NCBI GenBank assembly: GCA_038253945.1
Contig: JBBSGR010000008.1
Location: 1 to 64,000 of the forward strand
Source: JBBRYW01 sp038253945
Lineage (GTDB): Bacteria > Actinomycetota > Thermoleophilia > Gaiellales > Gaiellaceae
Direction: 5' to 3'
DNA: 64,000 nt
Shown: positions 23,896 through 33,195 of the stretch, one piece after another
Layout of the letters: each line of letters starts with the position of its first letter
How positions within the stretch are numbered: position 1 is the first letter of the stretch
Position numbers and translations under genes: made by a program
The notes under the pieces: model-generated
The model's input: the letters and a program-made list of their open reading frames with translations, nothing else
Told to the model about the DNA's origin: nothing
The model's database searches: none

Positions 23896-24610
23896 TCACT
23901 CCACAACCGTGTGCTCCGTGGATCCGACGTGAACCGCGGTGTATGCGCGACCGAGGCTCTCGTAGACGCGAGCGACGACGCCTTCCGTGGACTCGTCCCA
24001 GTAGCGCGCCAGCTCTGAGGTCAGCGCGACGATGTCGGCGGGGCGCGACGGCCGGCGCTCGACGCGCGCGAACGGCGCGTCCGTCTCCGTGAGGACCCGA
24101 TCAGGGGGAAGGGCGGCCAGGATTCGGCGACCGCGCTCGCTGCGGAGCATCGGGCGATTTACCGAGAAGTAGAAACCCGCCGAGAGAGCGCGGTCGATTT
24201 CGCGAAGCGGGCCGGAATACCAGTGGAGAATCGCACAGGCTCGTGCCTCGATCAGCCGCTCAATTGTCTCGCGTTCGGCGCGACGAGAATGGACCGTCAG
24301 GATCTTTCTGCGGATCGCAGGCAGTGAGAGGATTGTCTCGAAGACGTCGGATCTGACGCCTCGCCGATGGCTTCCCATCTCGGGAGAGGTCGAGGCCGAT
24401 CTCGCCGACGTACTCGGTCTCATCGACGTGCCGCGCGAAGACGTCTAGCTCGGCCCTGGCCGCGGCGCCCGGCTCGCAACGGATGAAACCCGATCGCGAT
24501 CCGAACGAGCTGGCGCCGCCCGATCTTGAGCTGGAGCGTGCGGAACTCTGAGGGAGCTCAGTTACGGCGATCGTGACGACGTGGGCTGCCGCGATCCGCG
24601 CGCGTCGGAA
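23896..24610 (-). pseudogene. TatD-family hydrolase pseudogene with several frameshifts
   Basis: TatD motifs appear in order on the minus strand but in different frames: HVVTIAVTELPQ, then LVRIAIGFHP, then ELDVFARHVDETEYVGEIGL, then VFETILSLPAIRRKILTVHS, ILHWYSGPLREIDRALSAGF and DRVLTETDAPFAR. The metal ligands survive (Glu in GEIGLD, His in VHSR, His in ILHW, Asp in TETDAPF), but at least three frame changes and a missing H-x-H N-terminus make it non-functional. TatD proteins of this type are also the D subunit of Qat defence loci; no other qat gene is visible here. Confidence 0.7.
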
Positions 24611-24711
24611 CGGGGTCCGCAATGGGAGGTTTGCTGCCCTTCTGCTGCCCGAGAGCGACCGCTCAGTCGGCCATAAAACGAAAAACCCCGCGGCAGCAGC
24701 GCTTTTCGGAA

Positions 24712-24785
<74 letters not shown>

Positions 24786-24840
24786 GCGGAGCGCGCATTG
24801 TAGCCGGGCGCGGTCCGCGGGCACGGCTAGCGTGCTGCAG

Positions 24841-25983
24841 ATGACGCGCGTCGACTGGATCGCCCTCGGCTTCGTTGGACTGATGGCGCTGCTCGGCCTG
24901 CGGCGGGGACTGATCGCGGGCGCCCTTGCGGCCGGCGGGATCGTCGTGGGCGCGGTCATCGGGGCCCGCACCGCGCCTCACCTGCTCTCCGGGGGATCGC
25001 ACTCTCCTTACACGCCGCTCGCCGCACTGGCGGGCGCAACGCTCGGCGCGATGCTGCTCGAGAGCGTCGGCAGCCTCGTGGGAATGCGGCTCCGTCAGGG
25101 GCTGCGGATCCCGCCGCTCCGGGCGGTGGACTCGCTGGGCGGGCTGGTGCTGGGCGCGGTGACGGGTCTCGCCGTGGTCTGGGTGCTCGGGGCCGTCGCG
25201 CTCCAGCTGCCCGGCCAGACGAAGCTGCGCCGGGGTGTCCAGCAGTCGCTCGTCCTGCGCAGGCTGAACGCTGCGGTCTCGCCCAGCGCCGTGCTGAATG
25301 CACTCGCACGCGTTGACCCGCTGCCCGAGCTGGCAGGGCCGCTCGCGCCGATCGAGCGCCCTGATCCGGCGGTGTTGCGCGACCCGGTCGTTCGCCGCGC
25401 ATCGGCGAGCGTCGTCCGGGTTCTCGGCACGGCGTGCGGGCTCGGCGTCGCGGGGACGGGCTGGGTCGCCGCTCCTGGCCTGGTCGTCACGGCCGCCCAC
25501 GTCGTCGCGGGCGAGAACGACACGACGGTCGAGGAGATTCACTCGACCAGCCGCCGTCGCGCAGAGCCCGTCGCCTTCGACTCGAGGAACGACGTTGCCG
25601 TCCTTCGCGTCGCCGGTCTCGGCGGCAGGCCGCTCCGTCTCGCGGCGCCGCGCGCCGGAGCCGCAGTCGCGATCCTCGGGTACCCCGGCAATCGGGCGTT
25701 CACATCGACCCCAGGCCGCATCGGCCGGACGACGGCGGTGTTCGCAGAGGACGCTTCGGGCGGCCACCGCGTCTTTCGAACGATCACGACGCTCGCAGGC
25801 GAGGTTCGACCCGGCAACTCGGGGAGCCCGGCGGTCGACGGGGGCGGAGCCGTCGAGACGACGGTGTTCGCCTCCCGGGTCACGGTCGGAGGCGGCTACG
25901 GCGTACCGGACGATCCGGTTCGGAGGGCGATCGAGCGCGGCCTGGCCGGCGCTCGCGCCTCGACGGGGGACTGCACGGAATGA
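24841..25983 (+). CDS. MarP-like membrane serine protease (CvpA plus trypsin domain)
   Basis: The first ~160 residues form a CvpA-type bundle of four membrane spans (IALGFVGLMALLGLRRGLIA through GLVLGAVTGLAVVWVLGAVA). The rest is a trypsin-like periplasmic domain with His in VVTAAHVVAG, Asp in SRNDVAVLRV and Ser in PGNSGSPAVD, plus the MarP-type ACGLGVAGTGWVAAPGL. MarP in mycobacteria supports acid and oxidative-stress resistance by cleaving a peptidoglycan hydrolase. ATG at 24841 is preferred; an in-frame GTG lies at 24832. It starts the chromosomal block right after tRNA-Asp. Confidence 0.87.
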   Translation: MTRVDWIALGFVGLMALLGLRRGLIAGALAAGGIVVGAVIGARTAPHLLSGGSHSPYTPLAALAGATLGAMLLESVGSLVGMRLRQGLRIPPLRAVDSLGGLVLGAVTGLAVVWVLGAVALQLPGQTKLRRGVQQSLVLRRLNAAVSPSAVLNALARVDPLPELAGPLAPIERPDPAVLRDPVVRRASASVVRVLGTACGLGVAGTGWVAAPGLVVTAAHVVAGENDTTVEEIHSTSRRRAEPVAFDSRNDVAVLRVAGLGGRPLRLAAPRAGAAVAILGYPGNRAFTSTPGRIGRTTAVFAEDASGGHRVFRTITTLAGEVRPGNSGSPAVDGGGAVETTVFASRVTVGGGYGVPDDPVRRAIERGLAGARASTGDCTE

Positions 25984-26085
25984 CGCCTAGGAGCCGGGGG
26001 TCTGTATGTCCAGGCGCTCGACCGGTCTGTTCAGACGGAACGCGGGCGGAGCCCGGGTTCCTGAGGTCGGCACCGCAAGCGGCGC

Positions 26086-28296
26086 CTACCGGGGCAGCTG
26101 CTTGAAGGCGTTCGCCGCGGGCTTCCGCTTGCCCTTGGCGGTGAAGAAGCCGGACTGCCAGCCCGCCTTTACCCGCGCATCGTCGCGGAGCAGGAACCAG
26201 ACGAGCATGTCGATCCGGTGCGTCTGTCGCGCGATCGAGTACGCCTCGCGCAGGTAGCGCGCCTGCCGCGCCCAGGAGACGCCGAACTTCGGGTCGTTCG
26301 TCTGGTAGCCGTACTCCGTGATCCAGAGCCGCTTGTTGCCGTAGAGCTTCGTCAGCGTGCTGATCAGCGTGCCGATGTTCCCCAGCTCGACCGCCCCCCA
26401 GTCGTTCGGCTGCGAGTGCGGCGACTCGTTGGGCAGGTTGTAGTACGGATGGTGCGCGTAGGCGTCGAAGTGCTTCAGGCCGTCCCGCTTCAGCTCCCGC
26501 AGGAACATGAGCGGCGTCACGGACGGTCGCTTGCTCCGGGGAGCGTTGCTGCCGCGCGGGGCCGTGGCCCCGCAGGCCACCTTCTCGCCCCTCAGGAGCG
26601 TCGTGTGCACGCCCCGGTAGACGGCCTCGCAGATCGCGGCGTAGTCGCGTGCGCTCTGGACCACCCACTTGCCGCCCACGCGCTTGTATTGCGGCTGCAG
26701 AAAGACCGGATTGTTCGGCTCGTTCCAGGCGAGCCAGAGGCGAACGGCCGGTAGACGCTTTCCGTCCGGGCCTCGATAGGTGCCGCTATAGCGCTTGGCG
26801 GCGGCGTACGCGAATGACGCGAGCTCGCCCGGGTCGGCGGGTGCAAAGCGAAGGCCGAGACCATTGTTCGCCCACGGCGGCGTCCCCAGGATGGAGAAGA
26901 CGATCTGCATCCCGTGTTGCGCAGCGGACTCGACGGTGCGGTCGTAGATCGACCAGTCGTAGGCCGGGTCGGTCGGATCGGCGGCGTTCCTCGGGCGGCG
27001 GCGGGCGACCGCGGTGTCGTTACCTCCAACGACTTCGGGAAAGCGAAGCACGATGCCGGACGCGGGCGCGAGCGTCACCGACGTCACGGCCTCCCCGCCC
27101 GGCGTGAAGTACGTGTTGTCGAGCTTGATCGTCGTCGCGGCGTCCGACGGGTTGACGAGGACCGTCCCCCCGCTGAAGTCGCGCTGCCAGACCAGCCCGA
27201 CCTTGCGCGGGACCCCGATCGGCTTGCCGACCTCGACTGCGGTCTCGGCCGACCAACCGTCCGTTTCTCCCGTCGGCGAGTACAGGAACGCGCTCTTGCC
27301 GGCGCTCCGCCCGAGCAGGAAGCTCGCCTTCGCAAAGCGGATCGAGCGCACGTCTCGCTCGCCGCCGGCGGTGAGCGCCAGGAAGGGCTTCCCGGCCGCC
27401 TCGGTGGCCGCGAGGAGCTGCTGCTGGAACTCCCAGCCAGTGCCCCCGATCTCAGCTTCTCCGCTCTTCGTCCACCCGGGGAGCGCGGCGCCGGAAAGGT
27501 ACGAGAGCCACCTCGTCCAGAGCGCCTGACCGTCGGAGGTCGCGGGCACGTGCATGCTCGCCACGACGGCGAAGCCTCGGTCGCGGAGCGCCGGCGCGAC
27601 TCGCGCGAGGAAGCTGTCGACCGCGGCCGTGTAATCCGCGTCGCTCGGATACTTCGCCATCGTTCGCCCGCAAAGCTCGCTGGAGGCGCTCCAGCTGACC
27701 CCGTCGATCAGGACACCGTTCCAGCCGTTGTTCTGGAGATCTTTCGTGACGTTGGCGAGCCACGCCGCCTGGTAGTCCGGATTGCCGACGTCCATCAACC
27801 AACGCCCGCTCTGCGCGCACGACTCGATGCGGTCGCCGCTCGGATCGGTAAGGAACCAGTCCTTGTGGTCGGCACTCGCGCTCGCGTAGCCGACTCCCGC
27901 CGGCAGGAGCTCGTTGTCCTCGCCGTCCGTCGTTGCCGGGCTGAAGCTCGCGGCCAGGTCCTTGATCGCCAGCGCGTTCAGGCCGGGGCTAGCGGCCTTC
28001 AGGCCGGCGATCTTGTCCTTGTCCCAGGACTGCAGGACGGCGTAGGCGAATCGGTGGCCCTGCTCGGGCGCGCCAAGCTGGCGGCCGAGCGAGCTGACGC
28101 CGGTGGAGGGCTCCCCATTCTCTTCGTAGAGCGCGGGATCGTCGAAGCGCGGCGCGACGAGCTTCGGCGGCTCGGCACCGAGCCGTCCGCCCCAGTAGAG
28201 GTTGACGCGCAGCACCTGCGTCCGCAGCGACCGGAGGAGAGGAAACGTCTTGGCAGGGTTGCCGTACAGCGTCTGCGCATCGTCGAAAATGCCCAC
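26086..28296 (-). CDS. Secreted glycosidase with an inserted GHL15-like domain (736 aa)
   Basis: Residues 1-40 (LRVNLYWGGRLG) and ~430-736 form one TIM-barrel glycosidase of clan GH-A type: LAWNEPNN gives the acid/base Glu (526) and LWITEYGYQ the nucleophile (661). Residues ~41-425 are a second glycosidase-like unit (FLTDPSGDRIES, WLMDVGNPDYQ, GVLIDGVSW) resembling the GHL15 family, placed in the loop after the first barrel strand. GTG at 28296 is the first standard start, but the same frame upstream encodes a signal peptide-like ATVLVALAALLAAVSP back to a TAA at 28410, with only CTG codons (28407, 28395) as possible starts. Substrate unknown. Confidence 0.8.
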   Translation of the reverse strand: MGIFDDAQTLYGNPAKTFPLLRSLRTQVLRVNLYWGGRLGAEPPKLVAPRFDDPALYEENGEPSTGVSSLGRQLGAPEQGHRFAYAVLQSWDKDKIAGLKAASPGLNALAIKDLAASFSPATTDGEDNELLPAGVGYASASADHKDWFLTDPSGDRIESCAQSGRWLMDVGNPDYQAAWLANVTKDLQNNGWNGVLIDGVSWSASSELCGRTMAKYPSDADYTAAVDSFLARVAPALRDRGFAVVASMHVPATSDGQALWTRWLSYLSGAALPGWTKSGEAEIGGTGWEFQQQLLAATEAAGKPFLALTAGGERDVRSIRFAKASFLLGRSAGKSAFLYSPTGETDGWSAETAVEVGKPIGVPRKVGLVWQRDFSGGTVLVNPSDAATTIKLDNTYFTPGGEAVTSVTLAPASGIVLRFPEVVGGNDTAVARRRPRNAADPTDPAYDWSIYDRTVESAAQHGMQIVFSILGTPPWANNGLGLRFAPADPGELASFAYAAAKRYSGTYRGPDGKRLPAVRLWLAWNEPNNPVFLQPQYKRVGGKWVVQSARDYAAICEAVYRGVHTTLLRGEKVACGATAPRGSNAPRSKRPSVTPLMFLRELKRDGLKHFDAYAHHPYYNLPNESPHSQPNDWGAVELGNIGTLISTLTKLYGNKRLWITEYGYQTNDPKFGVSWARQARYLREAYSIARQTHRIDMLVWFLLRDDARVKAGWQSGFFTAKGKRKPAANAFKQLPR

Positions 28297-28482
28297 GAGG
28301 AGACGCGAGCGCCCGGCGGCGCCCGGCGGCGAGACGGCCGCCAGTAGCGCTGCAAGCGCAACGAGGACCGTGGCTCGGCAAAGCTGTCGAGTCAGGTGTG
28401 AGATCAGTTAGGTGGGTTGGAAGACCCCGGCGGGGCGGGACCCTAACGTGTCTCGCGGACGGATGCTTCGTTTCAGAAGTCT

Positions 28483-30300
28483 CTAGTTCGCGAGCAACTC
28501 GAGCACCCGGAGCGGCCGGCGGTACGGAACCACGATGTAGGCGCCCGCCACGCGATCACGAGCCTCGATCAGCAGCTCCCGGGCGCGGTTCATTCCGACA
28601 TCGGCCGCGTCGGCGCCCGCGTCGCGAAGCGCCTCTTGCAAAGCGTCCGGGACGACGATCCCGGGCAGCTCGTTGTGGAAGCGCAGGGCGAGGCTGTAGC
28701 TCCAGAGCGGACAGACGCCGAGCAGAAGCGGGATCGGCGTCGTGCCGCCGAGCCGGTCGAGGAAGCGGTCGAGGTAGTCCAGGTCGAACAGGAGCTGCGT
28801 CATCGCGAACTGCGCGCCGGCCTCGATCTTCTGGTGAAAGCGGTCCAGCTCCTGCTCGAGGTCGTCGGCCGAGGGGTTGACGGCGATGCCGATGAAGAAG
28901 GAGGCGGGGGCGTCGATCGGGCGGCCGTTGTAGTCCTCGCCGCGGTTCAGGCTCGCCAGCAGCCGCGTCAGTCCGATCGAGTCGATCTCGTACACGCCGC
29001 GGGACCCCGGATAGTCGCCCACCTCCGGCGGGTCCCCTGTCACCGCCAGGACGTTGCGGACCCCCTCCGCGTACGCGCCGAAGAGCGTGGACTCCAGGCC
29101 CATCACGGTCGAGTCACGCGTCGTCAGGTGCGGGATCGTCTCGATGCCGCAGCGGCGCTCGATCGCCGCCGAAGCCATTACGGCGCTCATGCCCGCTCGC
29201 GCCCCCGCGTTGTCGTTGATGTCGACGAAGCCGACCTGGCCGGATTCCTTCAATCCCTGCGCGACCTCGATCAGCCCGCTCAGGTTGCCTCCGAGCGGCG
29301 GGTCGAGCTGGGCCGAGACGATCCACTCACCCGCTTGCAGCGCGCGCTCCAGTCCGGTCTCCCTGCGTTCCTCGCCCAGTGAGACGACGAGCTCTCGCTC
29401 CGAGAAGACGAGCGGAGTTCGCGCCGCGCGCTCTTCCTCGAGCGCGTCATGAATCGCGGCGATCTCGGCCGGCGTCGTCCCGCAGCAGCCGCCGATCAGG
29501 CGCGCGCCGAGGTCGCGCGCGTGCGCGGCGAACTCCGCGAAGTACTCGGGAGTCGCGTGGGGGTAGACGACGCGCCCTCCCGACATGCTGGCGAGGCCGA
29601 TGTTCGGCAGCGCAGCGAGGGCCTTGCCGTCGCTTCGCATCTGCTCGAGCGCCGCGAGCGCCGCGAGCAGGCCGGCGCCGTGATTGGCGCCGATCGCCGC
29701 GACGTCGAAATCGGCCAGTCGCTCCGCCGCCTCGCGCGCGGTGACGCCGGCCAGCGTCTCCGCCTCCTCGTCGAAGGTCAGAAGGGTGACGATCGGCAGG
29801 CTGGAGACGCTCCGGACGGCCTCGACCGCGTCGACGAGCTCCATCAGGTCATAGAACGTCTCGATCATGAAGAGGTCGGCGCCGCGGCCCTCGAGCACCG
29901 TCGCCTGCTCGGCGAACAGCTCATGGCGTACGCGTGAGGTGGCGACCTCGCCGATCGGCCCGATCGAGCCTCCGATGAAGACGTCGCGACCCGTGATCTC
30001 CCGGGCCTCTCGGGCCAGCTTGACGGCGGCCGAGTTGATGCGTTCCATGTCGTCCTCGAGGAAGTGCTGGGCGAGCTTGCGCCGGTTCGCGCCGAACGTG
30101 TTCGTCTCGATCAGGTCGGCGCCGGCGTTGATGAAGCTGACGTGCAGGGAGACGACGGTCTCCGGGGCGCGGATGTTGGCTTCCTCGGGGATGCGCAGGC
30201 GTGGAACCGCGCTCGTCAAGAGCGCGCCCATGCCGCCGTCGGCGACGATCACGGGGCCGTTTCGGAGCCGCTCGAGGAACCGATTCCCCACGGGCGCCAT
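28483..30300 (-). CDS. Bifunctional homocysteine S-methyltransferase / methylene-THF reductase
   Basis: The N-terminal ~300 residues are a pterin-independent homocysteine methyltransferase barrel (VIVADGGMGALL, ADLIETNTFGANRRKL, zinc Cys pair in LIGGCCGTTPAEI). The C-terminal ~300 residues are a MetF-type FAD reductase (HLTTRDSTVMGLESTLFGAY, NVLAVTGDPPEVGDYPGS, QLLFDLDYLDRFLDRL). The fusion is the YitJ type that makes 5-methyl-THF and uses a methyl donor to form methionine. The usual first zinc Cys (G-A-N-C) is His here (IGANHGAG, codon at 29680-29682). ATG at 30300 avoids running into the divergent sigma-factor gene. Confidence 0.9.
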   Translation of the reverse strand: MAPVGNRFLERLRNGPVIVADGGMGALLTSAVPRLRIPEEANIRAPETVVSLHVSFINAGADLIETNTFGANRRKLAQHFLEDDMERINSAAVKLAREAREITGRDVFIGGSIGPIGEVATSRVRHELFAEQATVLEGRGADLFMIETFYDLMELVDAVEAVRSVSSLPIVTLLTFDEEAETLAGVTAREAAERLADFDVAAIGANHGAGLLAALAALEQMRSDGKALAALPNIGLASMSGGRVVYPHATPEYFAEFAAHARDLGARLIGGCCGTTPAEIAAIHDALEEERAARTPLVFSERELVVSLGEERRETGLERALQAGEWIVSAQLDPPLGGNLSGLIEVAQGLKESGQVGFVDINDNAGARAGMSAVMASAAIERRCGIETIPHLTTRDSTVMGLESTLFGAYAEGVRNVLAVTGDPPEVGDYPGSRGVYEIDSIGLTRLLASLNRGEDYNGRPIDAPASFFIGIAVNPSADDLEQELDRFHQKIEAGAQFAMTQLLFDLDYLDRFLDRLGGTTPIPLLLGVCPLWSYSLALRFHNELPGIVVPDALQEALRDAGADAADVGMNRARELLIEARDRVAGAYIVVPYRRPLRVLELLAN

Positions 30301-30355
30301 GCTAGTGCCCAAGAGAGATGTGACCAGGTCGCCGCCTGCGGCGTATAAGGGAACG

Positions 30356-30898
30356 GTGAACGAGGTCGCCACCACCCTGCCGGCGCGAGCCGCCCGTGCC
30401 TCTGCCGAGCGGCGCGGGTTCGCCGCGGTGGCCGAAGACCACCTCGGGGACGTCTTCGCGTATTTGCTCTACATGCTCGGTGACCGAGCGGCAGCCGAGG
30501 ATCTCACGGGCGAGACGTTCGAGCGAGCCCTGAAGAGCTGGCGCAGGTACGACTCCCGCCGCGGAACGCCGAAGACGTGGCTCTGTCAGATCGCGCGCTC
30601 GACCGCGCTGGATCATCTGCGCTCCGAGGCGCGTCGCCGCCGGCGCGAGCAGGCCTACGCCGTCCGCGAGACCGAGGAGGTCTCCGATCGGCTCGCCGAG
30701 GGGCTTTCGCCCGAGCTCGAGCGCGCGCTTCGCTCGCTCTCGGCAGGCGAGCGAGAGGTGATCGCGCTCCGCGTCGTGCTCGAGCTCGACACCGAAGCGG
30801 CGGCGCGCCTGCTCCGCATCAGCGTCACCGCCTGCACGACGCGGCTCAGCCGCGCCCTTCAAAAACTGCAAACCAGCCTGGGAGAGACCGATGTCTAG
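30356..30898 (+). CDS. ECF-type RNA polymerase sigma factor (180 aa)
   Basis: Region 2 is seen in VFAYLLYMLGDRAAAEDLTG, ETFERALKSWRRYDSRRGTP and KTWLCQIARSTALDHLRSEA; region 4 in LSAGEREVIALRVVLELDTE and AARLLRISVTACTTRLSRAL. It is a complete two-domain ECF sigma factor. GTG at 30356 follows AAGGGA. Its stop overlaps by eight bases the start of a membrane protein with a zinc-free, anti-sigma-like N-terminus, so the two form an operon. It is divergent from the methyltransferase/reductase gene. Confidence 0.87.
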   Translation: MNEVATTLPARAARASAERRGFAAVAEDHLGDVFAYLLYMLGDRAAAEDLTGETFERALKSWRRYDSRRGTPKTWLCQIARSTALDHLRSEARRRRREQAYAVRETEEVSDRLAEGLSPELERALRSLSAGEREVIALRVVLELDTEAAARLLRISVTACTTRLSRALQKLQTSLGETDV

Positions 30899-32126
30899 CG
30901 TCGCCGAAGAGCGCATCAACGCCCTCGTCGAGGGCAAGCCCGCCGTCTCCTACGAGGAGCTTCGGCTCGTCGACACGCTCCGCGCGCTTCGCCAGCAGCC
31001 GGCCGTGTCAGAGGCACTGCGCGAGCGGGTGCTCGAGCGCGTGGCCGACGAGCCGCGGCGATCCTGGCGTGAGCGGCTGCCCGTCTTCTCGTGGAAAGGC
31101 GCGCTGCTCGTCGCCGCGCCGGCCTGCCTCGCCGTCGCGGTGGGCGGCGCCGTCGTCGCCGGGCTCGTGTCTTCGGGCTCGCCGAGGGAGCCTGCACGTC
31201 GCAGCGCGGTTGGGCTCGCGGGGTCGCCGGCTCGCCAGCAGGCCAAGGACAAGCACTGGGCGCGGACGAACGCGGGGAGCCATACGTTGACCGCGCCGTT
31301 CTACGGTCGCTTCGGCCCCGCCCCCGTTAAGTCTGCCGACCGCCCGGGCGTGGCGCTCTCCCAGCGAGTCGAGAAGATCCCGCTCGCAGGCGGGGCAGCC
31401 ACAGCCGCTTCCCGCCAGGGCGCGCTGCCGCCCAGCCAGACGCGCCTCCAGGCCTACGACGCCTACCTGCGCCTGCGGGTTCGGAACACCAACCAGCTCT
31501 CGACCGCGACGAAGCGGGCGGAGGGCGTCGCGCGCAGCCTCGGCGGCTACGTCGCTTTCGTCGACGTCGCCACGGCGAGGCAGGGCGACGCCGAGCTTCG
31601 GCTTCGCGTCCCGGTCGGGAGCGTCCAGACTGCCGTCTCGCGCCTGTCGGGCCTCGGCTCGATCCTCGCGCAGAGCTTTACCGTGACCGACCTGCAGCGG
31701 CAGTCGAACCAGCAGCTCAGCACCATGGCCCAGCTCCAGGGCCGAATCGGCCGCCTGCGCCTGACGCTTCGCGATCCCGCGCTCTCGCCCGAGCGGCGCG
31801 CACAGCTGCAGCTGGTTCTCTCGCAGCTGCAGCACGCGCTCAGGTCGAACCAGGTTTCCCATCGCGCCACGGTGCGACGCGGGCGCCTGGCGACGATCAC
31901 GGTGACGCTCACGACCCGCAGGGCGGCCGTCGCCGTGAAGCACACGCAGCCGGGCCGGATCCACCGCGCGCTGAGCGAGGCGGGCTCGATCCTCGCGCGC
32001 GAGCTCGCATGGACGCTCTACCTGCTGATCGTGGCGGCTCCGCTCGTCCTGCTCGCGGCGCTCGTCGTCGTGGCTGCCCGCTTCGTCCGCCGGCGGAGCG
32101 ACCGGCTGGTACTCGAGCGGATCTAG
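30891..32126 (+). CDS. DUF4349 membrane protein, probable anti-sigma partner
   Basis: The first ~65 residues are helical and cytoplasmic (INALVEGKPAVSYEELRLVD, VLERVADEPRRSWRE), followed by a membrane span (ALLVAAPACLAVAVGGAVVA). A DUF4349 domain (AYLRLRVRNTNQLSTATKRA, GYVAFVDVATA, LSTMAQLQGRIGRLRLTL, RRGRLATITVTL) leads to a C-terminal span (WTLYLLIVAAPLVLLAALVV). Coupling to the ECF sigma gene suggests that the N-terminus holds the sigma factor at the membrane while DUF4349 senses the envelope. The anti-sigma role is inferred. Confidence 0.85.
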   Translation: MSSVAEERINALVEGKPAVSYEELRLVDTLRALRQQPAVSEALRERVLERVADEPRRSWRERLPVFSWKGALLVAAPACLAVAVGGAVVAGLVSSGSPREPARRSAVGLAGSPARQQAKDKHWARTNAGSHTLTAPFYGRFGPAPVKSADRPGVALSQRVEKIPLAGGAATAASRQGALPPSQTRLQAYDAYLRLRVRNTNQLSTATKRAEGVARSLGGYVAFVDVATARQGDAELRLRVPVGSVQTAVSRLSGLGSILAQSFTVTDLQRQSNQQLSTMAQLQGRIGRLRLTLRDPALSPERRAQLQLVLSQLQHALRSNQVSHRATVRRGRLATITVTLTTRRAAVAVKHTQPGRIHRALSEAGSILARELAWTLYLLIVAAPLVLLAALVVVAARFVRRRSDRLVLERI

Positions 32127-32130
32127 GCCC

Positions 32131-33078
32131 CTAGTCCTCCGGCTCGCCGTCGGCGTAATCGAGCGGCTCCACGCGCCCGATCAGGCCGAGGCCTCGCAGG
32201 AAGAACTTGTTCGAGCGCGGGTAGTAGGCCATGTCGTTCGGCTCCCGCGTGCCATACGCGAGGTAGGTCATGCCGCCGTCGCCGGCGCGGAAAGCGTGCG
32301 CCATCCTCGTCGCTGCCGGACGCGCGACGATGCTGCCGGCGCGCAGCTCGTGCCGCTCGGGCTGGGCGCCTTGCGCCGCGGCGACGGGCGCCGGCGTCAG
32401 CTCGAGCGCGCCGGCGCCGGCCAGCACGACGAAGATCTCCTCGTCGGCCGAGTGGCAGTGCGGTGGGGCTCCCGTGCCTCCGGGGGGAAGGATGACGAGG
32501 TTCAGCCCCGTCTGCTCGGACCCAGCCGCTTCTCCGAGCGGCCGCGAGAGGCCCCCGAACCGCGCCGGCGCCTCTTCGAGATGGACGACGTTCGAGGGCC
32601 GTGGCGCCGGCTCGCCGACCTCCGGCTCGCCCGCCTCGGCCTCGCGCTCCCACGCGTTCGACTCGTGGATCTCCACCCACGGCCACCCGAAGCGGAGCAC
32701 TCCAGCACGAGGCAGATCGCCGTACTCCGTCCGTGGGCGCATTCCGAACGCCAGCACGTCGAGGCCGCTTGAGGCCGCTCGCAGGGTGTGCGCCGCGCCC
32801 CCGGCGGTGTGCACGATGCAGTCGCCGTCGCCGATCTCGTAGACGTCGTCGTCCTGCCAGAGGAGGCCCGAGCCCCCCAGTACGTAGAAGATCTCCTCGG
32901 CCGCTCCGTGCGCGTGCGCGGCGGTCGACCACTTCCCGGGCACGATCTGGAGGCGCTGGACGCCGACGGTCACGCTGCCGGCTGCGCCGCCGAGATTGCG
33001 CCAGTCGGCCGCCATGTGCCCGACCTCGCGGCGTTGCGGCTCGACTTCGTCCCAGTGCGCGACGCCGCCCGTGTTCAT
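32131..33078 (-). CDS. Bicupin protein (315 aa)
   Basis: Two cupin domains are visible. The first has PGKWSTAAHAHGAAEEIFYV and DGDCIVHTAGGAAHTL, the second PPGGTGAPPHCHSADEEIFV and AGSIVARPAATRMAHAFRAG, each with the His-x-His...Glu...His metal set. A cupin pair of this size resembles gentisate- or oxalate-type dioxygenases and sugar-binding bicupins; the substrate cannot be read from sequence. ATG at 33078. It is divergent from the M55 aminopeptidase and converges on the DUF4349 gene. Confidence 0.85.
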   Translation of the reverse strand: MNTGGVAHWDEVEPQRREVGHMAADWRNLGGAAGSVTVGVQRLQIVPGKWSTAAHAHGAAEEIFYVLGGSGLLWQDDDVYEIGDGDCIVHTAGGAAHTLRAASSGLDVLAFGMRPRTEYGDLPRAGVLRFGWPWVEIHESNAWEREAEAGEPEVGEPAPRPSNVVHLEEAPARFGGLSRPLGEAAGSEQTGLNLVILPPGGTGAPPHCHSADEEIFVVLAGAGALELTPAPVAAAQGAQPERHELRAGSIVARPAATRMAHAFRAGDGGMTYLAYGTREPNDMAYYPRSNKFFLRGLGLIGRVEPLDYADGEPED

Positions 33079-33195
33079 CAGTGAACCACCCGGCCTTCCA
33101 TGCCGCCTGCAACCGTAACGACCTGGCCGGCGACGTGCCCCGACGAGCGGCATCGAATGAACGTCTCGCCGGCTCGCCGTGTTAGAAAGGCGTCC

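Noticed and set aside
23896..24610. A complete Qat defence system
   Set aside because: Only a frameshifted TatD-like gene is present; no QueC-like, ATPase or qatB-like gene is found nearby.
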